Source of the DNA: Echiichthys vipera
Lineage: Eukaryota > Chordata > Actinopteri > Perciformes > Trachinidae
Reading direction: 5' to 3'
Assembly: GCA_963691815.1 (NCBI GenBank)
Contig: OY829646.1
Span: 20,290,694 to 20,354,693, forward strand
DNA: 64,000 nt
A program made the translations under genes and the position numbers. The notes below the pieces were generated by a model. The model saw only the letters and a list, made by a program, of their open reading frames with translations. It searched no databases and was not told the DNA's origin. Position 1 is the first letter of the stretch; each line of letters starts with the position of its first letter. Of this stretch, positions 50,364-63,111 are shown in pieces.

Positions 50364-51295
50364 ACAGTACCGATGCAGGTTCTGTGGGTCCGCGTCCCGG
50401 TGTTTGGCGGACCTCGGCTCGGTTTGTAGACTGGGTCAGCTGCGCGGTTGGATCTGCGGGTCTCGTCTGGTCCCGTCCCGGCTCTTCAGGTGGCATGCCT
50501 CTGGAGGTTGTTTTTGGGTTGAAAAAAATGTTCTGACTGGTTCTGAACTAGAGTTTGATGCAATTTGTCGTTGATAAAATGGAAAAGACGGCACAAGGGG
50601 TTTTACTATACTTGGGAAAAATAAAAATGTGTCGTAGAAACTTATAAAGTTGCGCGGTAAAAATAGATTAATAAACGAAAATACTTAAGTAAGAAAACAA
50701 CGTCTCTTGCTAACTTTGGGTTAACAAAGTTAGACAAAAGAACAAAGGGAACGAAGAGGGGAGAAGAGATAAGTGCAGGAGGTGAAGTAACAGAGGGGGT
50801 CAGAGGTGCGAAGAGGTGCAGAGGGAAGTTGCAGAGAGAGTCCAGAGACAGCAGTCTCTTCCTTTTCTACTCAGGAAAGGAGGGGGTCTCAGTTTAACCA
50901 ATCCCTTTGGCTCTGAGTGAATCAACTGCTTTTCACGCCGGAATTCTAATTCTAAGATTAAACTACCCTTGGTTGATTTTCCATTATTAAGCTTTCTGAT
51001 ATCCAATTTAACCAAAATCTTTCGGCAGACAGTTTTAACAGATACAGATACTACACATCATCACATTCTCCTAGATATAGTGACGGGCCTATTATTAAAA
51101 CACAAATTATTTCAGGAATTAGACGGAGACTTTGCACTTCTGAAACCACATAAACATAATCACAACAAGATACAAATAATGCATATACTGTTACACACTT
51201 GCAAGAATGTCTTTGAACAGCCAGTTGCGATGAAACATCAAACTTTAACTGTTTTCCAAAGTTCTACACAAAGTTCTGTTGTGTAGATTTTATTA
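50364..51295 (+). repeat. Long dispersed repeat R3, copy A (LTR-like, unclassified)
   Basis: Shared in order and orientation with 63112-64000. Blocks include 'cagtaccgatgcagg', 'gtgtttggcggacctcgg', 'gttgattttccattattaag' and 'tttcggcagacagtttt'. The best part (about 50903-51202) looks about 97% identical by eye to 63620-63922. The middle is more diverged. It may continue on both sides (49960-51620). A short run of stops and no recognised domain argue against a coding element. LTR or other retroelement origin is a guess. Confidence 0.75.
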
Positions 51296-52013
51296 CTGAA
51301 AGGCCCTCTGTCTCCAAACAGAGACTGTCCTCCGGTTCGAATTGCGGTCAAATTTGACGTTGATTTAGGTTAAAAGGGGTCCTTTGTCCTGGAGTTCTGG
51401 TATTTTTATTACCCTAGGAGGGTTTGAGGTTGTAAAACACCTTATCTCCTATCGAAACCAGTATGAAAATGTCTTTATCTACGGCTCCCTTGCTGGGACA
51501 CTGAGCAGACAACCAGACACAAAAACTCCTTAAACAGCACTTTCTCATGAGGTCCTACATGTGATAAAGTTACTACTGCCCTGCTCGTTTGGCCGTTACT
51601 TCAAAACCTCACCTCCACAACTTAATGCAAGTTGGTTTATACAGAAGTTAGCCTGTTGCGTTGCAAAGGTACTGCCGCTTTGACCATTCTGCTACATTGA
51701 TATTTGAACGAGAATGTCCTTTCTATCCATTTCTATTTCTTTGGTTCCCTCACACATGGTTCACTGCATTCATGTGGATAAATCATGTGGGCTCAACAAA
51801 ATGATGCTGGGAAGATTGCTGCAGACTTCAGCTCTCGGCTTGATTGACCTGTGAGCACAAGGAGGTGTAGGAGAGAGAGGGCAGAGTGGATAAGAGGAGA
51901 GCAGCGGAAGAGAGCATATCAACAAACTGCACTTCACACATTTCTCTCCTCATCCAGCAGGCATCTGAAGAGCACCTCAAAGGATCTTACCTGAAACACT
52001 TGTCAGCTGATTA

Positions 52014-52083
52014 CACCCCCCCCCCACACACACACACAAACATGCCCCCCCCCCCCCACACACACACACACACACAAACATGC

Positions 52084-52114
<31 letters not shown>

Positions 52115-52118
52115 ACAC
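52014..52118. repeat. Minisatellite of C-run plus (CA)n units
   Basis: Three successive units, each a run of cytosines (about 9, 13 and 20) followed by (AC)n. The first two are closed by 'aaacatg'. Translations rich in PPPP/HTHT are artefacts. Confidence 0.95.
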
Positions 52119-55100
52119 GTTCACACAAACAGACATACTCTCCCACGCTCTTCTTGCCTCTCACTTTCTCCTTGCCCCTCTCTCATTGACTCTTTGACTA
52201 CAGTTTCTTTTTTAATGGTTCATCTGCTGGCTGTTATAATAAATAAAATGTTGTGCTACACGGCTTTGCATTTTCAATGCAAATGTCTTTTGTGTTTATC
52301 CGTCTTTACATTGCCCTCTAAGCCAGTGGTTTTCCATTTTTTTCCAATTCCCTGAGCCAGTGGTTTGTAACTCTTTCTCTTGGGAATGTAAACAACAGTT
52401 TCTTACAAGAAAAAAAACAAACAACTAACAGTAGAAAAGACAGATAAAAATATATTTACAACCTTGGCCTTGTTTCATAAGCTTAACCCCTAAACCCCCT
52501 GTTTTTAAGACTCTTTTGTACAGAATAACTGTTTTTATTCACCAACTCGCTGTACTGTAAGTATTGCTAGTGACACCTTTACACCTATTGACGTCAAGCT
52601 GTTTAAACAACGGCGACAATGGTCACATCTCGTCTTTAAACATTTAATGTAACACATTTTTGTGGGAAGTTCATGAATTAGTTTCTTTTATTAATCTTTT
52701 AAATCTTCATGAAATATATAATATAAAATATAACTTACGTTTTTACTTACACTTCATATGCTAATTTTATAAAGCAGCATAATTACAAAGATGAATACAT
52801 CAACAAGCAAACACAGAAAAAAGCGTGAGCGGAAGACAGAACACAGAACACAGAAAAGGTAATTTTATACCACAGCCTCTGAGCAACTGTTTTCCCGTGC
52901 AATCTAAACAAAGACCCTGAACTTATAAAATGATACGTTGGGCATGCAAAAGTACCTTATATAGCACTGTTCATAGGGATATCACTTTCTCTTAGGGGTG
53001 AGTGCAAAGTGAATGGTTTAGGAAAAATGTCAGGAAGAACAGAGCCATTTTGTGAGTTTCAACTCTGTTTAGGAGTGAGTGGCTGACGTGAAGTGGAGTC
53101 TATTACAGACGTCAGAAATACCAAACATACATGGGCACCAAAGATAAAATTAATCACTTTTTACAAATTCCTAAAAAGTTAACTTTTAGAGATGAAAGGT
53201 TTGCTGAAGACACTTTGATGATATGGAAATTATAGTATGCATCATAAGCTTGTGTTTAAACATTGAATGGTCTTTTAAGTGCAAATATGGGATTAAGTCA
53301 GCTTTAGGATTTTTGACATCAGCCCAGCAGTATTGCCAGATATTTGGCAGCTATTTTCTTCTATAACAATCTCATGTTATTTGCATGAGCTGGATTTGTT
53401 TCTGCAATGTGAACCTTTGTATTTTATGCCAATGAAAGCCATTTGAACATGAGTGAGAGAGAAAGGGGATGAGCGAGCACGACAGAGAAAGTGTGCTTTT
53501 GGAATGTGTTTGTGTGGTGTTTTTTGGACAGAACATCAAAAACACAGAAGAGCAACAAGACAGCGTGCTCTGTTTGCATCATATCTCACACAAACACGCA
53601 TACACAGCGTCTATACACTCACAACCTCACAGCATACACATAACAAAATCACACAAACACAGCAAATCATTCATCCATCTTTTATGCAAGGATGCACCAC
53701 ACTCTGACACCCCTTTGTAAATTGCAGCTAATGTGTACGAGAGAGAAAAAGCGGGGTGGGCAAGCTGAGAATACAAAAGTAGAGCGAAGGAGTGAGTGGG
53801 AGCAGAGGCAGATGAAGAAGACAGGAAGAAAGAGGCAAGTGAGAAAGATACTAGAAAAGATGGGCAGAAAGAAAAGGAGACCTTAAGACATCAGATATTG
53901 CTCTCTCTACAGGATTTTCTTTTTTTCTTTTGTACCATTGTAGTCCTTTTTTAGCATTCTCCTCATTTCCATTTCATTTATTCTCGCCTTCCTTTGCCTT
54001 TATTTTTTTGTTTTTTGGTAACCATCATTATTCATCCACATAGTTCCATTAAGACAGAGCTGGTCTAAACTGGTTTCTGTCATCTTGTCTGGTCTCATTT
54101 ACATTTACATTACGTTTTAGGCATGCGGCAGATGCTCCCGGCCAAAGCGAAGTCTAAAACCAATGAAAGATCTCAAATATGAGCTGAAAAAACATTGCTA
54201 TGTTTTGCATTTGTCCTTTTTTTAGAATCAGAAAAGATCATGCAGATAGATGAGAGAAACAGGAGGGAATTAAATGCTAAAAAGTAGGAGCTTAAGGCAG
54301 TTGTCTTCATTAAATCACTTCACGTGTTGGCTTTCATTTCCACCACAATTTTTTACCTTTTTTTTGGGGCAAAGTATTTTTTTTTTCAACAATATCTCTC
54401 AGGATGTTTTTATTAATTATTCTTGTAATTTAAAATACTGCATGTTTGGATTCATGAGTAGTACACAACATTTTTAAAATTCAGACTATATTTCTACACG
54501 GATAACGTTTATTGTTATTATTATTATTATAATTTATTATTATTATTCAAATTCTTGAAACAACTGATTCCAGAGTTTCCACACATACTTAAAAAAAGTT
54601 CCTTGGAAATGCAGGAATTAATATTGCAAGATGTCCTGGATACAAGATATCCTTTACTTAAGTAAATGTATAATACCTCAATGTAAAAATACCCAGTTTA
54701 AAGTTAAAGTCCTCCATTCAATAATTTAATTAAAAGTAAAAGCTAAACTAAACTTCATTAACAATAAATTTAATTATCAAGATAAAAAGTTTATGCAGGC
54801 AGAATATGCATACATATATACATCATTTACTTTTTGGGGGGTTTTCTTTTGTTACACAGATATGTATGTATGCAAATCAAGTACATAACACACAAGGAGG
54901 CAATGTATTTTTATTATTTTATTTTACAGTATATCGGATCTTTGGGATATTGGTACTTAGATCCAGAATAAAAATATGATGAATTAATCTGTGAACAGTA
55001 TTTAAATGTTGCCGCTAGTCAAACTGGATAACATTTTCATTAATTTGTAGAGTTGGGTAGTTTTATGTAAAGCAGAATCTGTAAAGTCACAGTGAGTATA

Positions 55101-55269
55101 GCTGTAAGATCAAGTGAAGTCTTTAATTTCCAAAATCCATTCAAGCATGAAGAAGTCTAAAATAGAAAGGCTAAAAAAATCTAATAAAGAAAAGTACATA
55201 ATCCGGGGTCATCCCTATGTTTTCCCGGTCCTATGTTCCCCTGTCGCAAAGGCCTATGCCTTTGCTGAT

Positions 55270-55315
55270 TTTTAGGGTTAGAGGTTACGTTTAGGGTTAG
55301 GAGGTAGGGTTAAGG
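55270..55315. repeat. Degenerate telomere-like TTAGGG cluster
   Basis: Four TTAGGG or TAGGGTTA units separated by short spacers, preceded by 'ccggtcctatgttcccct', which is often adjacent to such TTAGGG units in fish interspersed repeats. More likely part of a transposon than a true interstitial telomere. Confidence 0.5.
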
Positions 55316-57229
55316 TCTATATTGGCCATTTGCCGTGGAATTTGGCACTGATTGTGGAAAAAATAAAAGAGTCACAGTGCATAAGTAAAACTCCCTTTAC
55401 ACACCTGCAGATTTCATATTTGTTTGCCTAGAGCAAACTGTCAAATGTCTCAGTGACTGGCAGAATAAATTAAAGCTTTCTTCAGAGACAAGCTGGTCAA
55501 AAAGGCAGGAGCTATGTTTTCTACAGATGTCCGTTAATGCCTCACAACTGACTGGTAACCTGAAGCTTGTCAGGCCTCTCACAATAAAGTTAACACTTTG
55601 TGGGGAAAAACAGTACAATGAATCAATTAAATATAATCTAAAGTAACACCAAACAAATGTTAGTTGATTAGTTTGGTAAAAATAATGCGTTTTCTCCTTC
55701 TCTTCTCTTCTTATCAATTTACTATTTGTCTTAAAAGATTAGCAATCTAGTCATCTACTTCCTCGCTGTATAAGCTAACTTTAACGCTGCATGTGTGGTC
55801 TGACTGATTGTGACATGCTACGTTTGCAATTAGCTTCAATATACATGTTAAAAGCTTTCCATGCTACCTGGTGAGGTCAATGCAAAAAGTGAATTACTGA
55901 TATGACAACTAAGATAATTATTTTTCTCTAAGTCTTAACAATTTTACTATTAAATTTACATACTTAGGGAATTCATAACATTTAGCCAGCCTTTCAGTTA
56001 AAAGGCTACACTTCAGTGGGGTCAAAGTTAATTTGTTGACAATAAGAGGCTATATGTTATTCAACTTATTTTCAAGGCTTACTTTTCCTACGTGGCTTTA
56101 TAGCTCTTGCTTAGATTAAATGTATGGAATTTGAATTTCTTTTTCCTTTGGTACAGGACTTGTTAGGTTGAGACGGTTGATACTTGTTTAGAGAGCCACA
56201 TTGATATATCGGCCTATAACAGCGCTGATATAAAAACTTTTTTAATAGACCATATAATGTTAAAAATGATGTATGGGGGATTTAGAAATTGTGTCTTACA
56301 ACTGAAAATGATGTTTGTGTAGCTATTTATTTTTCATTCATTCTTTATTTTCTCTGTTAATTTCGGTTTTGGAATTTGTTCACAATATAATACATTGTCT
56401 GTATACTGTATAATATTCTTTAATAAAGTAATTTATTCATGAACGCAGTCTTCTGAGTACCCTTGCAAAGTCATAGCGCTGCACAATGCACATAGAATCA
56501 GCCGCCATATCTGTAATCAGTGTTAATTATTCCCCTCAAAAATTGGTCTCTCTCTCTTAAATTATAAAGGCATTTTATCCATTGCTGCACTTCGATTTAA
56601 CCCTTTAAATATATGTTTTAAAGATTTTGTCTACTGAATCAGGTGGAAAATAATAACAAAATAAACACAAAAGGAAAAGGGATGGTTTTCATATTGAGTC
56701 GTGTATTTTTCAGACACGTTTCTGAGTCAGCTGAGGATAGATCTATTTTAAAATTCAAAGGTTGGCTGCATGTCTCGTTTTGTGAATTCTCAACAACAAT
56801 TGGGGATATTTCTCACAGTTGGAGTTATCCTAGTCCTTAAACACTTGAATGTCATCACATATTGAAAAATACTCTCACTCTCATCTTACTGTGAAAAGTG
56901 GCAACAATTACAAGATGCACACATATAGGGCTTTTTCCAGAGCCTTTCACTGAACATTCTTACCATAAACTGTCAAACTCTTACCTTGAAAAAATTTCAT
57001 TTATTTCCTTAAACATCCTATTTGTAATCCAGGACAGATAATGACTGGGACCAGATAATAATTGTTCCATTTCAAGAGACACCAATGTAACTTTTTCGGG
57101 ATCCCTGGGGTCTACGGGAAGCTGTATTACAGGGGCAGGACTTACCAGCCCTATAACCCCCCCCCAAAAAACAGAGGCTGACTGCTTACCATATTCGCCT
57201 CACCCAGCCCCTCATTCCTTTTTTTCCAG

Positions 57230-57311
57230 TGAGTCAAAGCGGTCTTGCTGGTGATGTTTGTCCGGATCCTGGAGTTCCAGAAAATGGCAAGAGGATGGGC
57301 TCAACCTTCCA
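57230..57311 (+). CDS. csmd1: csmd1 exon, start of Sushi domain 2
   Basis: Exon of 82 nt encoding a short linker (SQSGLAGD) and the beginning of Sushi domain 2: VCPDPGVPENGKRMGSTF, with the first conserved cysteine of the module in CPDPG. It completes a Leu codon split with the previous exon and ends two bases into a codon (CA), which the next exon completes as Gln. The acceptor has a long T tract (ccttttttttccag) and the donor is consensus gtaagt. The exon is too short for an ordinary open-reading-frame cutoff; it was recognised from the motif and from phase continuity. Confidence 0.94.
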
Positions 57312-59669
57312 GTAAGTAACTACTCTTAGTCACTCCTAGTCAAATCAAGTACGGTATATGAAAAACATCCACAAGTGCTTTGAACATCTTTTGACTGGCA
57401 AAGGGATCATAACTGTATGTGTTTGAGGTGTGTGGAGATCAAACTGCCTAAATAATCTCACACTAAAGTATTTTCCTACAATGGAATACATTTTTCAAAC
57501 CTGGCACAATTCATAAAATAATTTCAAAGCCACAGGGGAAGAGGGATGCCTGCTCATTTTATGTTCATTCTGTCTATGGTTTATGTTGTGCTGGTTTATT
57601 TATACAAGTCAGAACAGCTTGGTGTTTGCCAGCACGAAACATGTGATAAGCATAAGGATCAGGAGAAGTTTTTTTTTCCTGGGCTGATTAACTCTTCACT
57701 AAAAATATTGAGAATTGCTGTGGGCTGAACAGATTTGTACTGTGAAAACACACTGTTTGTTTTCACAGTAGAAACAAGTTTACTGGGTGAGTGAGTCCCT
57801 CCCACCTTGCTTTGTCCTTAGAAAATACTTGCCTGTGCAACATGAAACATTAAAAGTGGGTGCAGAAGGGGACGAAAACTTGGTGAGCTTATTTTAGATG
57901 ATTCCTCATGATAAAAATTTTACTGTTGCTGTTTTTCCATAATATTTTGAGGTTACAGACATTGTGACTTCAGGGCCCATTGTAAGTTTTTCTTAGTTGT
58001 CTCTTCTCTCTTCTTCACTCATGGGCATCCTTTAACCCCCACACCTGGTGCCACTCTGCCACTGCTCTGGTCCCAGAATTGGTCCAATGGGCATGGAACT
58101 TCCTTACCAATGATCTCCACTGTTTTCCTGGAGACTGAAATGTTTTGTGCTTCATGTATCTTCATTGGGTCTGTTGGGTTTACAGCACTGGCATTTTAGA
58201 TGCGAACTATCTTATGTAAATTGCTTGTAACAAACCGGAAAACTCACATATTCACATTTGCAGTCCTTTAGATCCTCCTTAAGGGGGCAGCTGTTTAGGG
58301 CTTGTCAGACTGGCTCCACATCTGATCATCATCAGTTGCTCTTCTATCCAGAGACACACTGTTAACCATCAGTCTCTACCAATTTACATTACTTCCAGGT
58401 GTTATACACAGAGAATGAGCAGACATGTTGTGTGAGTAGGATCTTGAATTTGTTGGTCACAGGGATTTTCAAATATATCAGTAGGAAGGCAATTATAAAA
58501 TGATCACCTCTAATAATATACAGTTCCTGGTGTGCTTCTTTACCATTAGCAAATTTGACTGCACAAACTCTTTTAGATTTTAGATACAAGATTAGTGAAG
58601 TTGTCTGAGTAAGTGAAAGGTCATTATCTTTATGTGTGAATGTGTTTATCCATGAGCGTTTATGTGTTAGTCTGCATGCATGTTTGCATGAATGTGTTTG
58701 GTGTGTGTTACAGGTTTGTATCTAATCATCATTAAGCACTGAGAAGCAGGCGCTGGAACAGAATTGTGGTGTGATGAGGTAAAACAGGAGAAATGGAGAG
58801 AGAACATAGTTGCAGAGAAAACAAAATAGTTTTCTCTGTTGGGCGGTGCAAATGTGTGAGATTGCTGTCACTTAGTGTGTCATGGCAGTTTTGATTCACA
58901 GACAAACACGTACACAACTATGATAGAAAAAAGGTTTTGGGTCTTTTGAAGGATGAAGCAATAACAACAAAGTTTTCTTCCCTATAATTGTAAATTTCAC
59001 AGTGAGTGGCTGAATGGGAGGTATTTTCAGTGTCATCAGCACCACCAACGTAGCAGAAGCTGTAAAGTGAATGACCCAACTCTCTGTGACAAAGGCACTA
59101 TCAGAGAGATTTGGCCAGGCAGTACGACTCTACAGTGTTTAACAACAGGAAGGAGCCACTCAACAACCAGAACCCTACACAGCGAATGTTTGGCCAGGTG
59201 GTAGACTGCGGTGTGTATCAGCGGGGAAGAGACATTAAGCTTTACAGACAAGACACCATGCAGACTTCCACTCAGATGGCAGAATGTCTCTCTCCCGTGT
59301 TAGACAGCAGGGTGTTGAAGGGAATGAGAAAACAAAAATGATAAGAGCAAGTGATGATAGAGAACACAAGAGCAGAGTAGAAAAGAAAGGAGAAGAGAGC
59401 AAAGAAAGAAATAAAAGGCATGAGTGGAGAAAAATGTTCTACAGAAAGAGAGTAATCATAATCCAAATTGAATTATCTGTGGGTTGTCTTCCACAGGGAT
59501 CATCATTACCATCATACTATTATCTTCCTTCCCAGTTCTTTTAAGGTATATCAAGTGATGTAAGAGATCACTACAAGTGACACGATATCACTTTTTATGA
59601 AGCAGTGAGCTCTAGAATCAATGTTACTGTTTTTGACAAGTGTTGTTACTGTTGTGTCACCTTAAACAG
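57312..59669 (+). other. csmd1: csmd1 intron inside Sushi 2
   Basis: Intron of 2358 bp, donor gtaagt, acceptor accttaaacag (weak pyrimidine tract). No transposon or microsatellite is recognisable. The stretch 59093-59300 has a short open frame that looks coding-like but is not assignable; see the separate entry. The rest shows nothing I can name. Confidence 0.88.
59093..59341 (+). other. Unassigned coding-like stretch inside intron
   Basis: An open frame on the + strand includes NNRKEPLNNQNPTQRMF and VVDCGVYQRGRDIKLY. The composition looks more like protein than low-complexity intron. An in-frame stop lies just upstream (about 59087), and no convincing splice acceptor or start frames it. I recognise no family. 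It may be a remnant of a retrocopy or transposon, or chance. Confidence 0.2.
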
Positions 59670-59794
59670 AATTGGATCCAGCGTCCAGTTCAGTTGTGAT
59701 GACAGCTATGTACTACAAGGATCTAAAAGTATCACCTGTCAGCGAGTCACTGACACACTGGCTGCCTGGAGTGACCACAGGCCCATCTGCAGAA
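59670..59794 (+). CDS. csmd1: csmd1 exon, remainder of Sushi domain 2
   Basis: Exon of 125 nt carrying the last three conserved cysteines of Sushi 2, in VQFSCDDSY, SITCQRV and RPICR, plus the conserved Trp in LAAWSDHRP. The first base completes a Gln codon shared with the previous exon. The exon ends one base into a codon before a consensus gtaagt donor. The acceptor (cttaaacag) has a poor pyrimidine tract, so the boundary was fixed by phase and by family alignment. With the preceding exon it forms 207 nt, exactly 69 codons, in symmetric phase 1-1: one removable module. YVLQGSKSITCQRVT is the segment that most favours csmd1 over the other paralogues. Confidence 0.95.
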
Positions 59795-60039
59795 GTAAGT
59801 TTCACCCGTCATTCCATCTGAAACCTGTTATGACTTATAAGATGACCTCCACATCAGGTGCAGGACATGTGTGGTCCATGTGTCTTAAAATCAATTCAAA
59901 TACAATGGCACAATTCCATGTGATTTACCACATTGGAGGACATTATACAACATCTGAAATCCTCCTCCTGCTGCCTCGACATTCTGCCAAAAGGCCTTTT
60001 CAAGGACATATCAGACTGCATGACCTTAGATCTCCTACA

Positions 60040-60795
60040 TATTGAAAACACGTCTCTGCTCTCAGGTGTCTTCCCACAGGCCCTGAAAACTGCTGTTATC
60101 CAGTCGCTATAAAAAATAACAATTTAGACATTTCCCTAATGAACAATTGCAGACCAATATCAAACCTCTCATTTCTCAGTAATATTAAAAAAAGCCTTTT
60201 TTAAGCAGCTGAGCAACTTTATGTTAATGAAAGGTTGTTTTGACGTCTTCCAGTCATGATTTAGACCACACCACAGCACAGAGACATATTTAGTATTAGT
60301 ATTACGGATCTCAGTGCTGCGTTTGACACAGTTGATCTCAACATACTGCTAGACTGTCTGGAAACTGGGTACAACTATCTGGCACAGCATTAAAATGGTT
60401 TGAATCCTTCTTGGAGGACAGAGACTACTTTGTGTCTAGAGGTAATTACACATCTGAGCGGGCAAAAATTACATGTGGAGTTTCCCAAGGCTCCATTCTG
60501 GGGCCTCTTCTGTTTAATATCTGAATGCTGCCACTGGCTCATATCATGAAAAACAACAACATACATTACCATAGCTATGCAGATGACACACAAATCTACA
60601 TAACTATATCACCTAGCGACTATAGTCCAATACAAGCACTATGTAGATCCATTGAGCAAATCAACAATTGGATGAAGCAGAATTTTCTCCAATTAAACAA
60701 AGAAAACGTTAACGCCAAAAACCATGAACCAAGCCGTAAACTTAGGTGTAGTCATGGACTCAGACCTGAACTTAACCAGCCACAAAGTAAGCTTA
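60040..60795 (+). pseudogene. L2-like LINE reverse transcriptase remnant
   Basis: The + strand frames read ENTSLLSGVFPQALKTAVI, NCRPISNLSF, ALKWFESFLEDRDYFVS, ITCGVSQGSILGPLLFNI, HSYADDTQIYITISPSD, then IEQINNWMKQNFLQLN and NLGVVMDSDLNLTSHK. These are the ordered RT motifs of the L2 clade, and the catalytic YADD (60576-60587) is intact. Several stops and frameshifts make it inactive. The 5' edge may begin nearer 59990, just after the Sushi 2 exon. Confidence 0.82.
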
Positions 60796-61974
60796 CTATC
60801 TTACTGTTCTGTTTTCTTATTCTCCTTGTCTTTACTTGGACTAGGGCTCTTCATTGCCACTGACGTCCCAAATCAATTCCGATTCAGTTACAAAACCAAT
60901 TTTGCCTGGATAGGAAAGAAATTAATTCAAAGAAAATGATTTTATAAAGAACTGACCCCAAAGCAGTTACATTAATGTACTTTTTATTTAACACGAACAT
61001 ACAACATGAATTAACAGATATAGTGCAACTCTACAGACTCTACAGTCTTCAGTGTTGAATGACATTTGTATTTATCAACAACTGTCACTGCATTCTTTTG
61101 ATATCAGTGTGTCATGATGTTTACTAAAGTATTCAGAATCATAGTAAAAAGTTAACTGTATACGACATTCACCATGACGTTACAATAATAATAATATAAA
61201 AACCGAAGCGTTCTCCAATGGTACTAGGGCTAGAAAACAAGCCCTTCCGTGTCATTTCACCAGAGTAAATGGCCTGAATTGCTGGGTGATCTGCACCGAA
61301 GTGGAAGTAGAATTTATTTACACATTTCTAAGAATCTCATGAAATTGACGTTGATGAGAGAAAGCTGTAAGAACGTTGGTGGTGGTTTACATAACAAATG
61401 ACTATAAGCTTTACGGTATATTTTGAAACTTTTAAAGTATGTAATTTTATTGTGAAGGATTTAAGTATGATCCCGGATGTTTTGACAGCATTGATGTTAA
61501 TGTGGACGACCAGCAGCTCCCAGTGTTTATGGCAAGGAGATCGGGGTGTCTGACTCCGAGAGTAGCGCACGGCTAATTCACCAATGTTAGCGTCCTTTTG
61601 ACCCCTCTTGTAAACACAAAGATAAATCAGGCCGTTAAAACTATATATGGTTACAAAGATAAGAAGTTAGACTTTAATGATGTTAGTTTAACACCATTTA
61701 ATTACCTCTAAACATTACACCATAATTTATATGTGTAGGTTAAACAGAAAGTTTGATAGAATTTAGCCAGAAACTGTCTGACTGGTCTATTATCTGTGAG
61801 AAAATGTCTCCACAAACACGACGATGGAGGTATGGTTCCCAGTCTGCCCCATTAGAAGAGGCTACTGCTCCACCAGGCAGTCTTGCGGACTCCTCTGTAG
61901 CACTAGTATTTTTGACGATGTCCACTCACTTTAACCTCTTCACCCACATGTCGCTGGATAAATTTAGTATTTCC

Positions 61975-62286
61975 ATCAATCCATCTCCAACCGCTTGTCT
62001 CTATCGGGGTCACAGGGGGGCTGGAGCCAATCCGAGCTGACACCGGGTGTGAGGCGGGGTACACCCTGGACAGGACGCCAGTCTATCGCAGGGCACATAG
62101 AGACAAACTCACATTCACACCTATGGGCAATATAGAGTCATCAATTGACCTAACAAGGGAGGAAGCCGGAGAACCCAGGAGAACATGCAAACTCCACAGA
62201 GAAGGGCCCCAGCCGGGATTCGAACCAGGAACCCCCTTGCTGTGAGGCGAGAGTGCTAACCACCACACCAAACCACCGTGCTGCCC
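61975..62286 (-). mobile_element. tRNA-derived SINE, minus strand
   Basis: The minus strand begins 'gggcagcacggtggtttggt' and has an A-box-like TGGTTAGCAC, B box GGTTCGAATCC (about 62216-62226), 'tttgcatgttctcctgggtt' and 'gtccagggtgtaccccgcct', then 'ggattggctccag', ending in 'gatggattgatgga'. Nearly full length (about 310 bp). One of the most common SINE types in ray-finned fish. Confidence 0.85.
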
Positions 62287-63111
62287 TATGTTTTATATTT
62301 TCTGAAGGAAATTGATAAAACCATACACATTTTGCTGCATATCAGGTGGCTAAATCCCAAACACAACACATTTTCATTGTTAACTATGTAACACTGTTTA
62401 AAGTAGCCAGCAGGTCAGCTTGTGGAAGCTGCTCGCGTTCTGCCACCCGGAAGTGTCTTGACGCCTGTTATTTAAAAACATTCTGAAATGCCCTTTGACA
62501 TCCATAGACTGCATTTATGTAGTGCATATACACTCACTATCATACATATTCATACACTGATGGTGGCGGAGCCGTCGGGTAAGGTGCTGACCTGCTTATC
62601 TGGAATCTTTTGTGTAAACGTTAGCATGCTGTTAGGCATTAAAATAAATTATGCCCACGGCTGTAGGCAATGAAGCACTGAAACTAGACCTGCATGTTCA
62701 TCATAAAGCAGGAGTGTGTTACTCAAATTCAACGTTAAGACTCTTAAATGGGCTTTTAATAGTTCTTGGTAATAGTGGCCTTCCATGGCAGGGATGTGTA
62801 AGCTATATGAGAGTTTCGCCACACATACAACACATGTTAGTATAATAAATGAATTGTTAGTTTTGGTGTCTTCAGGGGATTTGTTAATGATAAAGGATAA
62901 AAATAAGACCAACCAATGATATGGTTCTTACTGCTGCCTGAGATCCCCAGGCTGTTGTTCCAAAGTCACAAAGCTTGTTCAACATCAGTCCTTAGCCTGG
63001 ACACTGAAACAGTCACAAGATTCCTGTCTGATATCCTCTGGCAAGGAATGCTCTGCTCAGGTGAGATGAAAAAAGGACCATAGTTTAGTTTAGTAAATAA
63101 ATTTGACTTAA

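Noticed and set aside
55270..55315. True interstitial telomere
   Set aside because: Only a few degenerate units with interspersed-repeat flanks.
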